A stretch of DNA of 64,000 nt from Caballeronia pedi. Its GTDB lineage: Bacteria; Pseudomonadota; Gammaproteobacteria; Burkholderiales; Burkholderiaceae. The stretch covers positions 236,323 through 300,322 of the forward strand of contig NZ_FCOE02000008.1 of assembly GCF_001544915.2 (NCBI RefSeq), in the 5' to 3' direction. The position numbers and the translations under genes were made by a program. Of this stretch, positions 37,771 through 46,968 are shown in pieces; the first letter of the stretch is position 1; each line of letters begins with the position of its first letter. A model generated the notes under the pieces. That model had not been told where the DNA came from, searched no databases, and saw only the letters and a program-made list of their open reading frames with translations.

Positions 37771-38670
37771 ATGGATCGATTCCAGGAGATGCAGGTGTTC
37801 GTGCGTATCGCGGAGCGGCACAGCTTCACGCAAGCCGCCGACGATCTGCAGATACCGCGCGCCACCGTCACCAATCTGATGAAGCGCATGGAAGAGCGGC
37901 TCGGCACGCGCCTGCTCGAACGCACGACGCGCACCGTGCGCCTCACGCACGACGGCGAAGCGCACTACCGGCGCTGCGTGCGCCTGATCGCGGATCTGGA
38001 GGAAGCGGAAGACTCGTTCAGACATATCGAGCCGAAGGGTCTGTTGCGCGTGAATCTGCAGGGCACGCTCGCGCGGCACTTCATCATGCCGGGACTGCCC
38101 GCGTTTCTCGAACGTTACGGGCGCATCGAACTGCATATCGGCGAGGACGACAGGCTCGTCGACCTCGTGCGCGAAGGCGTCGATTGCGTGCTGCGCGCGG
38201 GCACGTTGCAGGATTCATCGATGATCGGCCGGCGCGTCGCGCTGCTCGAACAGGTCACGGTGGCGAGCGCCGCGTATCTCGCGCGCGAAGGCGTTCCGGA
38301 TGATCTCGAAGCGCTCGCGTCGCATCGCGCGGTGAACTTCCTATCGAGCGCGACGGGGCGCGTGCTGCCGCTGGAATTCAGCGTGGATAACCGCATCGAG
38401 GCGATCGAACTGCAGGCGACGATCTCCGTGACAGGTGTCGAGATGTACACGCAGGCCGCGCTGGCGGGACTCGGCATCGTTCAGGTGCCGCGCTATCACG
38501 TCGACGATGCGCTCGCCGATGGCCGCCTGCATGTCGTGCTTCCCAACCTGCCGCCGCCGCCGATGCCCATCTCCGTGCTCTATCCGCATAACCGTCAGCT
38601 ATCCGCACGGGTACGGGTTTTCGCGGACTGGTTGAGCGAGATCTTCGCTCGATACAACGTGCGCGGCTGA
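37771..38670 (+). CDS. LysR-family transcriptional regulator
   Basis: 299 residues. N-terminal winged helix (MDRFQEMQVFVRIAERHSFTQAADDLQIPRATVTN in two parts) followed by the two-lobe effector domain. It probably controls the divergent SDR gene, as is usual for LysR pairs, through the shared 123-bp gap. The effector is unknown. A strong bidirectional terminator follows. Confidence 0.9.
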   Translation: MDRFQEMQVFVRIAERHSFTQAADDLQIPRATVTNLMKRMEERLGTRLLERTTRTVRLTHDGEAHYRRCVRLIADLEEAEDSFRHIEPKGLLRVNLQGTLARHFIMPGLPAFLERYGRIELHIGEDDRLVDLVREGVDCVLRAGTLQDSSMIGRRVALLEQVTVASAAYLAREGVPDDLEALASHRAVNFLSSATGRVLPLEFSVDNRIEAIELQATISVTGVEMYTQAALAGLGIVQVPRYHVDDALADGRLHVVLPNLPPPPMPISVLYPHNRQLSARVRVFADWLSEIFARYNVRG

Positions 38671-38689
38671 TCGAAAATCAAAAGCAAAA

Positions 38690-38728
38690 GAGGCCAGCAT
38701 CCCAGTGAAGGGAAGCTGGCCTCTTTTT
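38690..38728 (+). terminator. Rho-independent terminator between convergent genes
   Basis: GAGGCCAGC and GCTGGCCTC form a perfect 9-bp stem around a 16-base loop, followed by five Ts; A-rich sequence upstream allows it to serve the convergent HU gene as well. Confidence 0.9.
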
Positions 38729-38783
38729 CATCGAGCTTCGATTTCGCTGACGAAACCGAAGCCGAAACGCCGGCGAAAGTAAC

Positions 38784-39245
38784 TTAAGCCGCTGCGTCCT
38801 TCAGCTTCTTCAGCGCGCGCGCCTTGATGCGAACGCTTGCCGGCTTGGCCGGGAACCAGCGCTCTTCACCCGAGAACGGGTCCTTGCCGAAGCGCTTCTT
38901 CTTCGCCGGCACGGCTTGCGCCGAGATCTTCAGCAGGCCCGACAGCGTGAATTCGCCTGCGCCCTTCTTGTGGATCGAGCCGAGGATGGTGTCTTCCAGC
39001 GCGACCAGAACGGCCTTCACTGCCTTCACGTCGACAGCGGCGCGCTCGGCGAGGTGCGTCGCGAGCGATGCCTTCGTGAACGTGTCCTTGATCGGCGAGG
39101 GAGCGCCCGTGGTCTTCTTCGCGGCTACTACTTTCTTCGCGGCAACCTTCGGCGCTGCTGCTTTCTTCGCCGGTGCGGCGGCGGTCTTCGCCGTGGCCTT
39201 CTTGGCCGGGGCTTTCTTGGCAGCGGTTTTAGCGGAAGTCGGCAT
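38784..39245 (-). CDS. HU-family DNA-binding protein with Lys/Ala-rich N-terminal tail
   Basis: 153 residues. The first 50 are a histone H1-like tail of repeated AAKKAPAKKA-type units. The rest is an HU/IHF domain (SKASLATHLAERAAVDVKAV-like helices, then GAGEFTLSGLLKI and the DNA-binding arm with GKDPFSGEERWF). Such hybrids are typical nucleoid proteins of Burkholderiaceae and Bordetella. Alone in its transcription unit. Confidence 0.92.
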   Translation of the reverse strand: MPTSAKTAAKKAPAKKATAKTAAAPAKKAAAPKVAAKKVVAAKKTTGAPSPIKDTFTKASLATHLAERAAVDVKAVKAVLVALEDTILGSIHKKGAGEFTLSGLLKISAQAVPAKKKRFGKDPFSGEERWFPAKPASVRIKARALKKLKDAAA

Positions 39246-39455
39246 GTTTCTCCTACCTGTTTTTGGTCAGTGATGTTCGAATACGTTCGCACCGATGCGT
39301 CGTATCACGCCGGATTCTACATAGGCCAAGCGAGTTCGTGCGAGTCTTTTGCGCTTTTATATCGTTTTTATAGGGGTTTTTCGTGGCGTCGCTGAAACAC
39401 GCGAGCCATCAACGCATCATGGGCGATGTTCTTCGATGTATTTCGAAGCATTGCG

Positions 39456-40202
39456 TCAACGCCGATGCGTGATGTGAGCGATGAGCGGATAGTGATCGGA
39501 AGCGATGCGCGAAAGCCGTGTGCGATGCACATCGACACGCATGAGACGCTCGCCCGGATGCACCCAGATGCGGTCGAGCGCGAAGAGCGGATAGCGCGTC
39601 GGAAAGGTACGCAACGCGCTTGCGCGATGAAAGTGTGTGACGAGCCGACGCAGCGTGCGGCCATAGACGAACCACTCGTTGAGGTCGCCGAGCAGGATCA
39701 CGGGCAGCGCGGGCGTATCGAAGCTTTGCAGCACTTGCTGCACTTGCGCGCGCCTTTCGCTCGATGCGAGGCCAAGATGTGTCGCGACCACGCGCCACAC
39801 TTCGCCGCCGCAATCGATGTCGGCGTCGAGCGCGCCGCGCGGCTCGCGGCTTCTGAACGACAGGTCGAGCGTACGCACCGCGCGTACCGGATAGCGCGTG
39901 AGCACCGCGTTGCCGTAGCGGCGCTCGGGCGTATCGAGCGTCGGGCCCGCGACGGCGTGCAAGCCGGTCATGCGTTGCAGCACGTCGAGCACATCGGGCG
40001 AGCCGCTGCCGCCGAGCGGCACTTCCTGCAGCGCGAAGATATCCGCGTCGATCTCGGCGAGCACTTCGCCGATGCGCTCCGGCGCGAACTTGCCGTCGAT
40101 ACCTATCGCGCCATGCAAGTTGTAGGTGGCGATGCGCAGCGCGCGCGCGCGGGCTTCGCTCACGTTTTCCGGTTCGATGACCGCTTCGTGCATCAGCGTC
40201 AT
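39456..40202 (-). CDS. Endonuclease/exonuclease/phosphatase-fold hydrolase
   Basis: 248 residues with the EEP motifs: TYNLHG, ALQEV, GDLNEW, and C-terminal SDHYPLIA. The fold covers nucleases and phosphoesterases; the substrate is not clear. The start overlaps the stop of the upstream phospholipase D-type gene (ATGA). This pairing suggests a joint role in phospholipid handling; cardiolipin synthase regions often have the same neighbour. Confidence 0.87.
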   Translation of the reverse strand: MTLMHEAVIEPENVSEARARALRIATYNLHGAIGIDGKFAPERIGEVLAEIDADIFALQEVPLGGSGSPDVLDVLQRMTGLHAVAGPTLDTPERRYGNAVLTRYPVRAVRTLDLSFRSREPRGALDADIDCGGEVWRVVATHLGLASSERRAQVQQVLQSFDTPALPVILLGDLNEWFVYGRTLRRLVTHFHRASALRTFPTRYPLFALDRIWVHPGERLMRVDVHRTRLSRIASDHYPLIAHITHRR

Positions 40203-42499
40203 GAGTTGACCTCGTCGGGACGCTCGTTCCTCGATGCCGCATCGCGCGGCATGGTCCCGCTCATTGTTCCGTTCTCGCGCAACGCATTCGCGCGCTTCGC
40301 TTCGTCGCTGGCGCGCGGCTTGTCGGCATCGCTCGGCGCGCCTTCGTGCGCGTCGTGATGATCCGCGCGGCCGAGAAAGCGCTGCAGCAGCAACGACACA
40401 CCGATCAACGCCGCACCGATGCCGATCAGCACCGCGAACGAGCCGACCGTCGGATGTTGCAACGAAGCGACGAGCTGATGCGCGAATGCGACCGTCAGGA
40501 AGATGCCCGGCCCCATGCCGAGCATCGTGCCGATCATGAAGTCGCGCATGCGGATATGCGATGCGCCCGCGACGAGATTGACGATCGAAAACGGTGCGAC
40601 CGGCAGAAGCCGCAGCACCACGACCGCGACGATGCCACGCCGCGCCACGCGCTCCGATAGCCGGTTGACGCGCGCGCCCGCGAGCTTGCGCACCGCATCG
40701 CGGCCGAGCCAGCTACCGAGCGAATATGAAATCGCAGCCGCGATCATCGTGCCGACAAACGCATAGAGGCCGCCCCACGAAGCGCCGAACACGAGGCCCG
40801 TCGTCGCGATGAGCAGCGTGATCGGCACCGAGACGACCGCCGCCACCACATAGCCGACGACGATCCACACGGGCGCGAACGGCAGCGCGTCGACGCGGCG
40901 TGTCGCATGCGTGAGCGATCTGAGGTTCACGTAATCGCCGAGCGGCGTCCAGTGCCACAGACCCGCGACCACCACGACCATCAGCGCGAGCACGCCGAGC
41001 AGCGCAAAGCGTCCGATGAGCGGGCGCGTCTTTTCCGCGGGGACGAACTGATCGACGAGTTCGTCGGCGGCGATCGGCGTTTCGGGATCGATCAGCGCTT
41101 CGGGTGGAATGAGCTGGTCGAGCTCGGTCGACACTTGCGGATCGAGCGGCACCAGCGTGCGATGCGCGTCCCGGTCGCGCAACAGCGCCTGGATCGCGGC
41201 GTTCATGCTGCCGCGCGCATCGCGTTCGCGCACGATGTCCGCGCGCTCGCAGCCGAGATGCTCCGCGAGCAGAATGTCGCGCATCGTCGCGATCGCGCGG
41301 CGGATGCGCGCGTCGGCGCCCGCGTCGATCGAGATGTTGCACTCGCTGTCGAGCACCATCGAACGATTGTTCAGGTTGGACGAGCCGACGATCAGCAACT
41401 CGTCATCCACGATCATCAGCTTGCTGTGCACGTTGACGATCTGCTCGCCGAGCTTCGGCACGCTCGGACACAGCAGGCTGTAACGGCCATGCGTGTCGGC
41501 GTCCTTCAGGAGCGTGTGCAGGCGCGCGCGCAGCACGCCCATCGTCACTTCCTGCAGCCAGCCGCTCTGATTGCGCGGCACGACGATGGCGAGATCAGGG
41601 CCGTCCTCGCGCGCGAGCGAATCGGCGAGCGCGGCGCCGACCGTGCCCGACGTGAAGTACTGGTTCTCGATATAGATGCTGCGCCGCGCCCGCGCGATGG
41701 CGTCGAGGTACTGCGTGCGAATCTGCCGCACCGGTTCGCGGCCGAGATACGCGGGCTCGGTAAGCGAGATCGCGATATCGACATCTTCGAGATCGACGCG
41801 CCGTGAAGGCGGCCACGGGTCCTGCACGAGCGTCGCGCGATGCGCGCGGATCGCAAGACGCTTGCCGCATGCGCGCGCCCATCGTTCGCGCGCGAGCATG
41901 CCGATCTCGCGCGCGGCGTCGCCATCGAACATGCTATGGACATCGTGGAAAGGCTGATACGGCGTGCCATTGGCATCGCGGCGCAGCGGCTCGTCGGGTG
42001 CGTGCGCGGTCGTGTCCCAGCGCGAGCGCGTGAGATCGAGACCGCCCACGAACGCGAGCCGATCATCGATCACGACGAGCTTCTGATGCTGCGAGCCGCC
42101 GAGCGGATGCTTGCCGTCCATCTGGAACGCGATGCGCCGGTTGGTGCGCCAGCCCATCTTGTACACGGGTAACCACTCGCGCTCGAATGCATAGAGCATC
42201 GCGAAATCCCACGCGAGAATGTAGATGCGCAGGCGTCGCCTGTCGGCGGTGATCGCGTGCAGGAAATCGCCGAGCGCTTCGGGATAGCCGTCGTTCGCGC
42301 CTTCGGGCGTGAGCTTCATGCGGCTGTCGATATCCCATCCCAGGATGAACACGGTGCGTTCCGCGCGCGTGATCGCCTCGCGCAGCACGCGGAAATAATC
42401 CGCACCATCGATGAGCAGGCTGAAGCGTGACGCATGACGCACGCTCGCGCAATTGCGTCCCGGCTGGAAAAACGGTTCATCGGCTTTTGCGTGGCTCAT
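40199..42499 (-). CDS. Phospholipase D-family protein fused to a VTT/DedA domain
   Basis: 766 residues. Two HKD motifs (HQKLVVIDDRLAFVGG near residue 138; HSKLMIVDDELLIVGSSN near residue 360) make a complete PLD active site. Residues about 505-710 are a membrane part with a VTT domain (GLVFGASWGGLYAFVGTM, LRLLPVAPFSIVNLVAGAS). The fusion suggests phospholipid transphosphatidylation or hydrolysis coupled to lipid flipping, like a cardiolipin-synthase-related enzyme. The C-terminal 60 residues are charged and unordered. Confidence 0.87.
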   Translation of the reverse strand: MSHAKADEPFFQPGRNCASVRHASRFSLLIDGADYFRVLREAITRAERTVFILGWDIDSRMKLTPEGANDGYPEALGDFLHAITADRRRLRIYILAWDFAMLYAFEREWLPVYKMGWRTNRRIAFQMDGKHPLGGSQHQKLVVIDDRLAFVGGLDLTRSRWDTTAHAPDEPLRRDANGTPYQPFHDVHSMFDGDAAREIGMLARERWARACGKRLAIRAHRATLVQDPWPPSRRVDLEDVDIAISLTEPAYLGREPVRQIRTQYLDAIARARRSIYIENQYFTSGTVGAALADSLAREDGPDLAIVVPRNQSGWLQEVTMGVLRARLHTLLKDADTHGRYSLLCPSVPKLGEQIVNVHSKLMIVDDELLIVGSSNLNNRSMVLDSECNISIDAGADARIRRAIATMRDILLAEHLGCERADIVRERDARGSMNAAIQALLRDRDAHRTLVPLDPQVSTELDQLIPPEALIDPETPIAADELVDQFVPAEKTRPLIGRFALLGVLALMVVVVAGLWHWTPLGDYVNLRSLTHATRRVDALPFAPVWIVVGYVVAAVVSVPITLLIATTGLVFGASWGGLYAFVGTMIAAAISYSLGSWLGRDAVRKLAGARVNRLSERVARRGIVAVVVLRLLPVAPFSIVNLVAGASHIRMRDFMIGTMLGMGPGIFLTVAFAHQLVASLQHPTVGSFAVLIGIGAALIGVSLLLQRFLGRADHHDAHEGAPSDADKPRASDEAKRANALRENGTMSGTMPRDAASRNERPDEVNS

Positions 42500-42606
42500 G
42501 GGCCTCTCGACGGCACTTCGCGGCCAAATGACTTTCGTTTTGCAAACAGCATGCCCGCCATGATGCTACGCTTCGATGCACATGCCGATCCGGAGCGACA
42601 TGCGCG

Positions 42607-43959
42607 ATGAACAATAACGAAGTCACCCATCCAGACGACGAACGCGCGGGACTCGGCGCGCTCGCAGCGGCCTCGGTTGTCGTGGGCGCGGCGACGGGCA
42701 CGATCGGCGTGCTGTTTCGCTTCGCCCTCGAACGCGCCGACGCATGGCGCAACGCGTTCGTCGCGTGGGCGCACGCGGGACACGATATCGCGGTCGTGCT
42801 CGTCGTGCTGGCGGCAGCGGCCGCCGCCGGGCTCGCCGGCTGGCTCGTCGCGCGCTTTGCACCGATGGCGAGCGGCAGCGGCATTCCGCATGTCGAAGCG
42901 GTGCTGCACGGCCGCCTGCCGCCCGCGCCGCTCGTGCTCATTCCGATCAAGTTCGTCGGCGGCGTGCTGGCCATCGGTGCGGGGCTCGCGCTCGGCCGCG
43001 AAGGTCCGACGGTGCAGATGGGCGCATCGATCGCGCATGCCATCGGCACGATGTTCAGGCGCAACGCCGTCGATTGCCGCGTGCTGCTCGCGGCGGGCGC
43101 GGGCGCGGGGCTGGCGACGGCGTTCAATGCGCCGATCGCGGGCGCCGTGTTCGTGCTCGAAGAACTGATGCGTCGCTTCGATACGCGCACGGCGGTCGCG
43201 GCGCTCGGCGCATCGGCGAGCGCGATCGCGATGGCGCGGCTGCTGCACGGCGATCTGCCCGACTTTCATGTGCCAGCGCAGCCGTTTCCCGGCTTCGAAA
43301 TGGCCGGCGCGCATCTCGTGCTCGGCGCGTTGCTCGGCCTGCTCGGCGCGGCCTATTGCCGCCTCATTCTATGGACACTCGATATCGCCGATTCGCTCGC
43401 GCGTCCCGAATCGGTGAAGCATGCGACCGTGCGCGCGGCGGCAGTCGGCGCGGCGGTCGGTCTGATCGCGTGGTTCGCGCCGGATCTCGCCGGCGGCGGC
43501 GATGCGCTGACCGAACGCGCGCTGCTCGGCGCGGGCACCGTGGCCGGCGTGATCGCGATGTTCGCGCTGCGCTTCGTGATGGGTCCGGTTTCGTACGCGG
43601 CGGGCGCGCCCGGCGGCATCTTCGCGCCGATGCTCGTGCTCGGCGCGCAAACCGGACTCGTATTCGGCCGCGTATGTTTCGACTGGTTCCCGGGCATGGC
43701 GCCCGCCGCCGGCGATACCAGCACGTTCGCGGTGGTCGGCATGGCGGCGTTCTTCGTCGCGGTGGTGCGCGCGCCGGTCACGGGCATCGTGCTCGTCACG
43801 GAGATGACGGCGAGCTTTTCGCTGCTGCTGCCGATGCTCATCGCCTGCTTCACCGCGATGATCGTGCCGATGCTGCTGCGCGTGCCGCCGATCTACGATT
43901 CCCTCGGCGAGCGCGCGGCGCGCGGCCCGCGTTCTGCATCCGGCGACCCGTTGCGGTAG
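42607..43959 (+). CDS. ClC-family chloride channel/antiporter
   Basis: 450 residues with the ClC selectivity motifs GSGIPHVE, GREGPTVQMG (external gating Glu kept) and GAPGGIFAP, the internal proton-glutamate region FVLEELMRRF, and the C-terminal Tyr in PPIYDSL. The kept glutamates point to a 2 Cl-/H+ exchanger rather than a channel. No CBS domains. It is divergent from the PLD-type gene with a 107-bp gap. Confidence 0.93.
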   Translation: MNNNEVTHPDDERAGLGALAAASVVVGAATGTIGVLFRFALERADAWRNAFVAWAHAGHDIAVVLVVLAAAAAAGLAGWLVARFAPMASGSGIPHVEAVLHGRLPPAPLVLIPIKFVGGVLAIGAGLALGREGPTVQMGASIAHAIGTMFRRNAVDCRVLLAAGAGAGLATAFNAPIAGAVFVLEELMRRFDTRTAVAALGASASAIAMARLLHGDLPDFHVPAQPFPGFEMAGAHLVLGALLGLLGAAYCRLILWTLDIADSLARPESVKHATVRAAAVGAAVGLIAWFAPDLAGGGDALTERALLGAGTVAGVIAMFALRFVMGPVSYAAGAPGGIFAPMLVLGAQTGLVFGRVCFDWFPGMAPAAGDTSTFAVVGMAAFFVAVVRAPVTGIVLVTEMTASFSLLLPMLIACFTAMIVPMLLRVPPIYDSLGERAARGPRSASGDPLR

Positions 43960-43993
43960 TCTCGTCCTTCGACTTCATCCACGAGGACAGGCA

Positions 43994-45022
43994 ATGGAAT
44001 ATCGACATCTCGGCGCTTCGGGCTTCAAGGTTCCCGTTCTGAGCTTCGGCACCGGCACGTTCGGCGGCCAGGGCGAATTCTTTCAGGCGTGGGGCGAAAC
44101 CGATGTGAGCGAAGCGCGCAAGCTCATCGACATCTGTATCGATGCGGGCGTCACGATGTTCGACACCGCCGACCTCTATTCGCGCGGCGCATCGGAATCG
44201 ATCCTCGGCGAAGCGCTCAAGGGCCGGCGCGACAAGGTCATCATCTCGACCAAGGCCACCTTCCGCTTCGACGAGAACGACCCGAATTCCGTCGGTTCGT
44301 CGCGCTTTCATCTCATCCGCGCGGTGAACGCGGCGCTCCAGCGCTTGCAGACGGACTACATCGACGTGTTCCAGCTGCACGGCTTCGATGCGAAAACGCC
44401 CGTCGAGGAAACGCTTTCCACCCTCGACGATCTCGTGCGCGCGGGCAAGATCCGCTATACGGGCGTGTCGAATTTCTCCGGCTGGCATCTGCAGAAATCG
44501 CTCGACGTGGCGCAACGTTACGGCTATGCGCGTTACGTCGCGAACCAGACGTACTACTCGCTCATCGGCCGCGATTACGAATGGGAGCTGATGCCGCTCG
44601 GCATCGATCAGGGCGTCGGCGCGATCGTGTGGAGTCCGCTCGGCTGGGGGCGTCTGACCGGCAAGATTCGCCGCGGCCAGCCGCTGCCCGCGACGAGCCG
44701 TCTGCACAAGACCGCGGACATGGGGCCGCCGGTGCCGGACGAGTATCTCTACCGCGTGATCGATGCGCTCGACGCGATCGCCGGGGAAACCGGCAAGACG
44801 GTGCCGCAGATCGCGCTCAACTGGCTCCTGCAGCGTCCGACGGTGGCGACGGTGCTCATCGGCGCACGCAATGAGGAGCAACTGCGGCAGAACCTCGGCG
44901 CGGTCGGCTGGAATCTCACCCCCGAGCAGGTGAAGAAACTCGACGAAGCGAGCACGGTGCGGCCGGCGTACCCGTACTGGCATCAGCAAGGCTTCGCGGA
45001 ACGAAATCCGTTCCCGGTGTAA
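43994..45022 (+). CDS. Aldo/keto reductase
   Basis: 342 residues with the AKR tetrad: Asp and Tyr in FDTADLYS, Lys in ISTKATF and His in QLHGFD, plus IGARNEEQL in the NADPH site. The substrate is unknown; family members reduce many aldehydes and ketones. GAGGA precedes the start. It lies 34 bp after the ClC gene and may share its transcript. Confidence 0.92.
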   Translation: MEYRHLGASGFKVPVLSFGTGTFGGQGEFFQAWGETDVSEARKLIDICIDAGVTMFDTADLYSRGASESILGEALKGRRDKVIISTKATFRFDENDPNSVGSSRFHLIRAVNAALQRLQTDYIDVFQLHGFDAKTPVEETLSTLDDLVRAGKIRYTGVSNFSGWHLQKSLDVAQRYGYARYVANQTYYSLIGRDYEWELMPLGIDQGVGAIVWSPLGWGRLTGKIRRGQPLPATSRLHKTADMGPPVPDEYLYRVIDALDAIAGETGKTVPQIALNWLLQRPTVATVLIGARNEEQLRQNLGAVGWNLTPEQVKKLDEASTVRPAYPYWHQQGFAERNPFPV

Positions 45023-45068
45023 ATCTCGCGGGCAAGCGTGGCGGGGCCGCCCGCCACATTCGAGATCC

Positions 45069-45110
45069 GTACCGGAAGTCCGCTGTTCATCTGTACCGGT
45101 ACTGTACCGG
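45069..45110 (+). promoter_or_regulatory. GTACCGG repeats upstream of the LysE-type exporter
   Basis: GTACCGG occurs at 45069-45075, 45093-45099 and 45104-45110. The latter two belong to a near-perfect 11-bp direct repeat (TGTACCGGTAC/TGTACCGGAC), and GTACCGGTAC (45093-45102) is itself a palindrome. The block ends 54 bp before the exporter start. Direct repeats of this sort suit MocR/GntR-type regulators; no such gene is in the window. Confidence 0.5.
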
Positions 45111-45163
45111 ACAGCTCCCGTACACTTGGCGCTCATCGAGTCCCTCATTGCCTGGAACGCGCC

Positions 45164-45778
45164 ATGCCCACCGAACTCCTCAACGCCCTGCCCGCCGCCG
45201 CGCTGTTCGCGCTGGTGACGACCATCACGCCCGGCCCCAACAACACGATGCTGCTGGCCTCGGGCGTCAACTTCGGACTGAAGCGCACTGTGCCGCATGT
45301 GCTCGGCATCAGCGCGGGCATGGCGATTCTGATGATCGCCGTCGGTCTCGGGCTCGCGCAGGCGTTCGAGCGCGTGCCGTTGCTTTACACCGTGCTCGAA
45401 GCGGCGAGCGTCGCGTATCTGCTGTATCTGGCGTGGAAGATCGGCACGTCGTCATCGGTGCAGATGCGCGATGGCCAGGCCCGCCCGATGCGCTTTCACG
45501 AAGCGATTGCGTTTCAGTGGATCAATCCCAAGGCGTGGATGATGGTGCTCACCGCGGCGACGACCATCCACCTGCACGCGAGCCTCTCGCTGAACGCGGC
45601 GCTTATGGCACTGGTGCTCGTCGTGATCGGACTGCCGTGCATCACGATGTGGGCTGCGTTCGGCATGTCGTTGCGGCGGTTTCTCGCCAACCCGCGCTGG
45701 CTGCGCATCTTCAACATCACGATGGCCGTGTTGCTGGTGCTGTCGCTGTACCCGATCGTCGCGCATTTGTTCGATTGA
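45164..45778 (+). CDS. LysE/RhtB-family amino-acid exporter
   Basis: 204 residues, six hydrophobic helices, with the family N-terminal motif TTITPGPNNTMLLASGVNFG and the central FQWINPKAWMM. Exports amino acids or derivatives; the substrate is not deducible. The start at 45164 follows the repeat-rich regulatory block described above. It is the last gene before the accessory patch. Confidence 0.92.
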   Translation: MPTELLNALPAAALFALVTTITPGPNNTMLLASGVNFGLKRTVPHVLGISAGMAILMIAVGLGLAQAFERVPLLYTVLEAASVAYLLYLAWKIGTSSSVQMRDGQARPMRFHEAIAFQWINPKAWMMVLTAATTIHLHASLSLNAALMALVLVVIGLPCITMWAAFGMSLRRFLANPRWLRIFNITMAVLLVLSLYPIVAHLFD

Positions 45779-45936
45779 TGCGTGCGGAGGAATGACGTCG
45801 GCTGTCGGTAGTCGATGTGCAGGCCGCGGCAATGGAGCAGCGCGACTGTCCATACCCCTGTCCTCGTTTTCATGGCACGGTCCGTGGTCGAAGGTTTATC
45901 GCCTTAGATTACGGACGTGTCATTAAATCCATTACC

Positions 45937-46501
45937 TTATTCGGTGTAACCTCCATCGTATGAGATGTGCCCAATCATCAGGCCGAAGCTCGGGCCATCA
46001 ATAAGTCCTTCGCTATCTCCGCCCAAAATCACAAGGGCAGTTGCGCTGGCGAACAGTAGATTCCCGAAAATACCCGGGTTGAATAACCAAGGAACCAGCA
46101 AGCGTTGGTCTAAACCAGTAAAAAAGATCGAGCCGCCACCAGCCACGAGCAAACCGGCACTGCCGTCTAACCATAAAGTCATCCCCGAGAAATCTTCAGG
46201 CTTCAACTCCTTATCACGAAGGCGATAGATTACACCGCCTCCGTCGAAGTCACGCGTTGCTCCAGTACCCGCGATCGTTCCATTTTTCGTGATGAAGTTT
46301 GGCAGCTTAATATCGGGCAAGCGAAACCTTGACGGCAGTCTAATTCCCGCCATACCGACGCCACCGTTGCGATAACTGAACTCGTACATCTGTTCTTGAG
46401 GATCGCTCAAAGGCAAGCATACCCCCGGACATCAGTAAATCGCCTACGCTAACGCTCCCGCCTGCCGAAGTTTTATAGGTCCACCCACTTCTCCGAATCA
46501 T
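45937..46501 (-). pseudogene. Unknown glycine-rich protein of the Hcp patch, interrupted by a one-base frameshift
   Basis: I do not recognise the family. The natural start is ATG at 46501, overlapping the stop of the DUF3592-like gene (ATGA). That frame reads MIRRSGWTYKTSAGG, then SVSVGDLLMSGGMLA, and then runs into a different, short tail. The +1 frame takes over near 46405-46425 with SDPQEQMYEFSYRNGG and stays open to 45937. Removing one G from the G5 run (46422-46426) or one T from the TTT at 46410-46412 joins them into about 187 residues. The rest is glycine-rich with hydrophobic stretches (SGMTLWLDGSAGLLVAGGG, NLLFASATALVILGG). As written, only a later in-frame start (46416 TTG or 46389 ATG) would be used. 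A type VI cargo or accessory role is inference from position. Confidence 0.6.
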
Positions 46502-46911
46502 TTAACCAAATTCCCTCGTGATCTTCGATGTGGAAAACCCAATATCCCTCCGAATAGAAACATAAGAGCAACCCAGCAAAACATTAAGTGAACACCCCAA
46601 ATTCCAAAAAATGTGTTCATCTGTGCATCATGCGAGTTTTTCGGGTCATAGCGCATTTCTACCTTGTCACCTATCTCCGCAAAGTGAAACCAACTACTTG
46701 CCGGAACAGAGACTCGCTCCCCACGAAGCGTTATGAATTCAACTTGCGGATGTTTTCCCCCAGCATTTAATCGAACAACTTCGCCAGTCACGACCTTTGA
46801 TGACTTTACAAAGTCAACCGTAGAAGGCAATAAAGGAAGTTGAAGGCCAAAAATTATTATGCCGATCACAACGGCAGTCCAATTAACATGAGATTTATTA
46901 AATCTGATCAT
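46498..46911 (-). CDS. DUF3592-like two-helix membrane protein
   Basis: 137 residues with membrane helices at about 12-29 and 100-122 flanking a beta-rich extracytoplasmic region (EVVRLNAGGKHPQVEFITLRGERVSVP, then VEMRYDPKNSHDAQ), the DUF3592 layout. Function unknown. It lies 57 bp downstream of the hcp gene and is coupled to the next gene by ATGA. Low G+C and codon use differ from flanking chromosomal genes. It could be an immunity or accessory protein of the Hcp module, which the sequence alone cannot decide. Confidence 0.65.
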   Translation of the reverse strand: MIRFNKSHVNWTAVVIGIIIFGLQLPLLPSTVDFVKSSKVVTGEVVRLNAGGKHPQVEFITLRGERVSVPASSWFHFAEIGDKVEMRYDPKNSHDAQMNTFFGIWGVHLMFCWVALMFLFGGILGFPHRRSRGNLVK

Positions 46912-46968
46912 ACTGGAAAAACCTCACGCCGAATGATGCGAAAGCAAAACAGTTACCAAGCAAAATGA

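Noticed and set aside
46405..46430. prfB-like programmed +1 frameshift site at GGGGGTATGCTTGCCTTTGA
   Set aside because: It resembles prfB (G-run, TAT, CTTTGA), and the shift needed is +1, but the CTT-TGA phase is the third frame, not the frame being read, so the prfB mechanism would not work. A simple indel is more likely.
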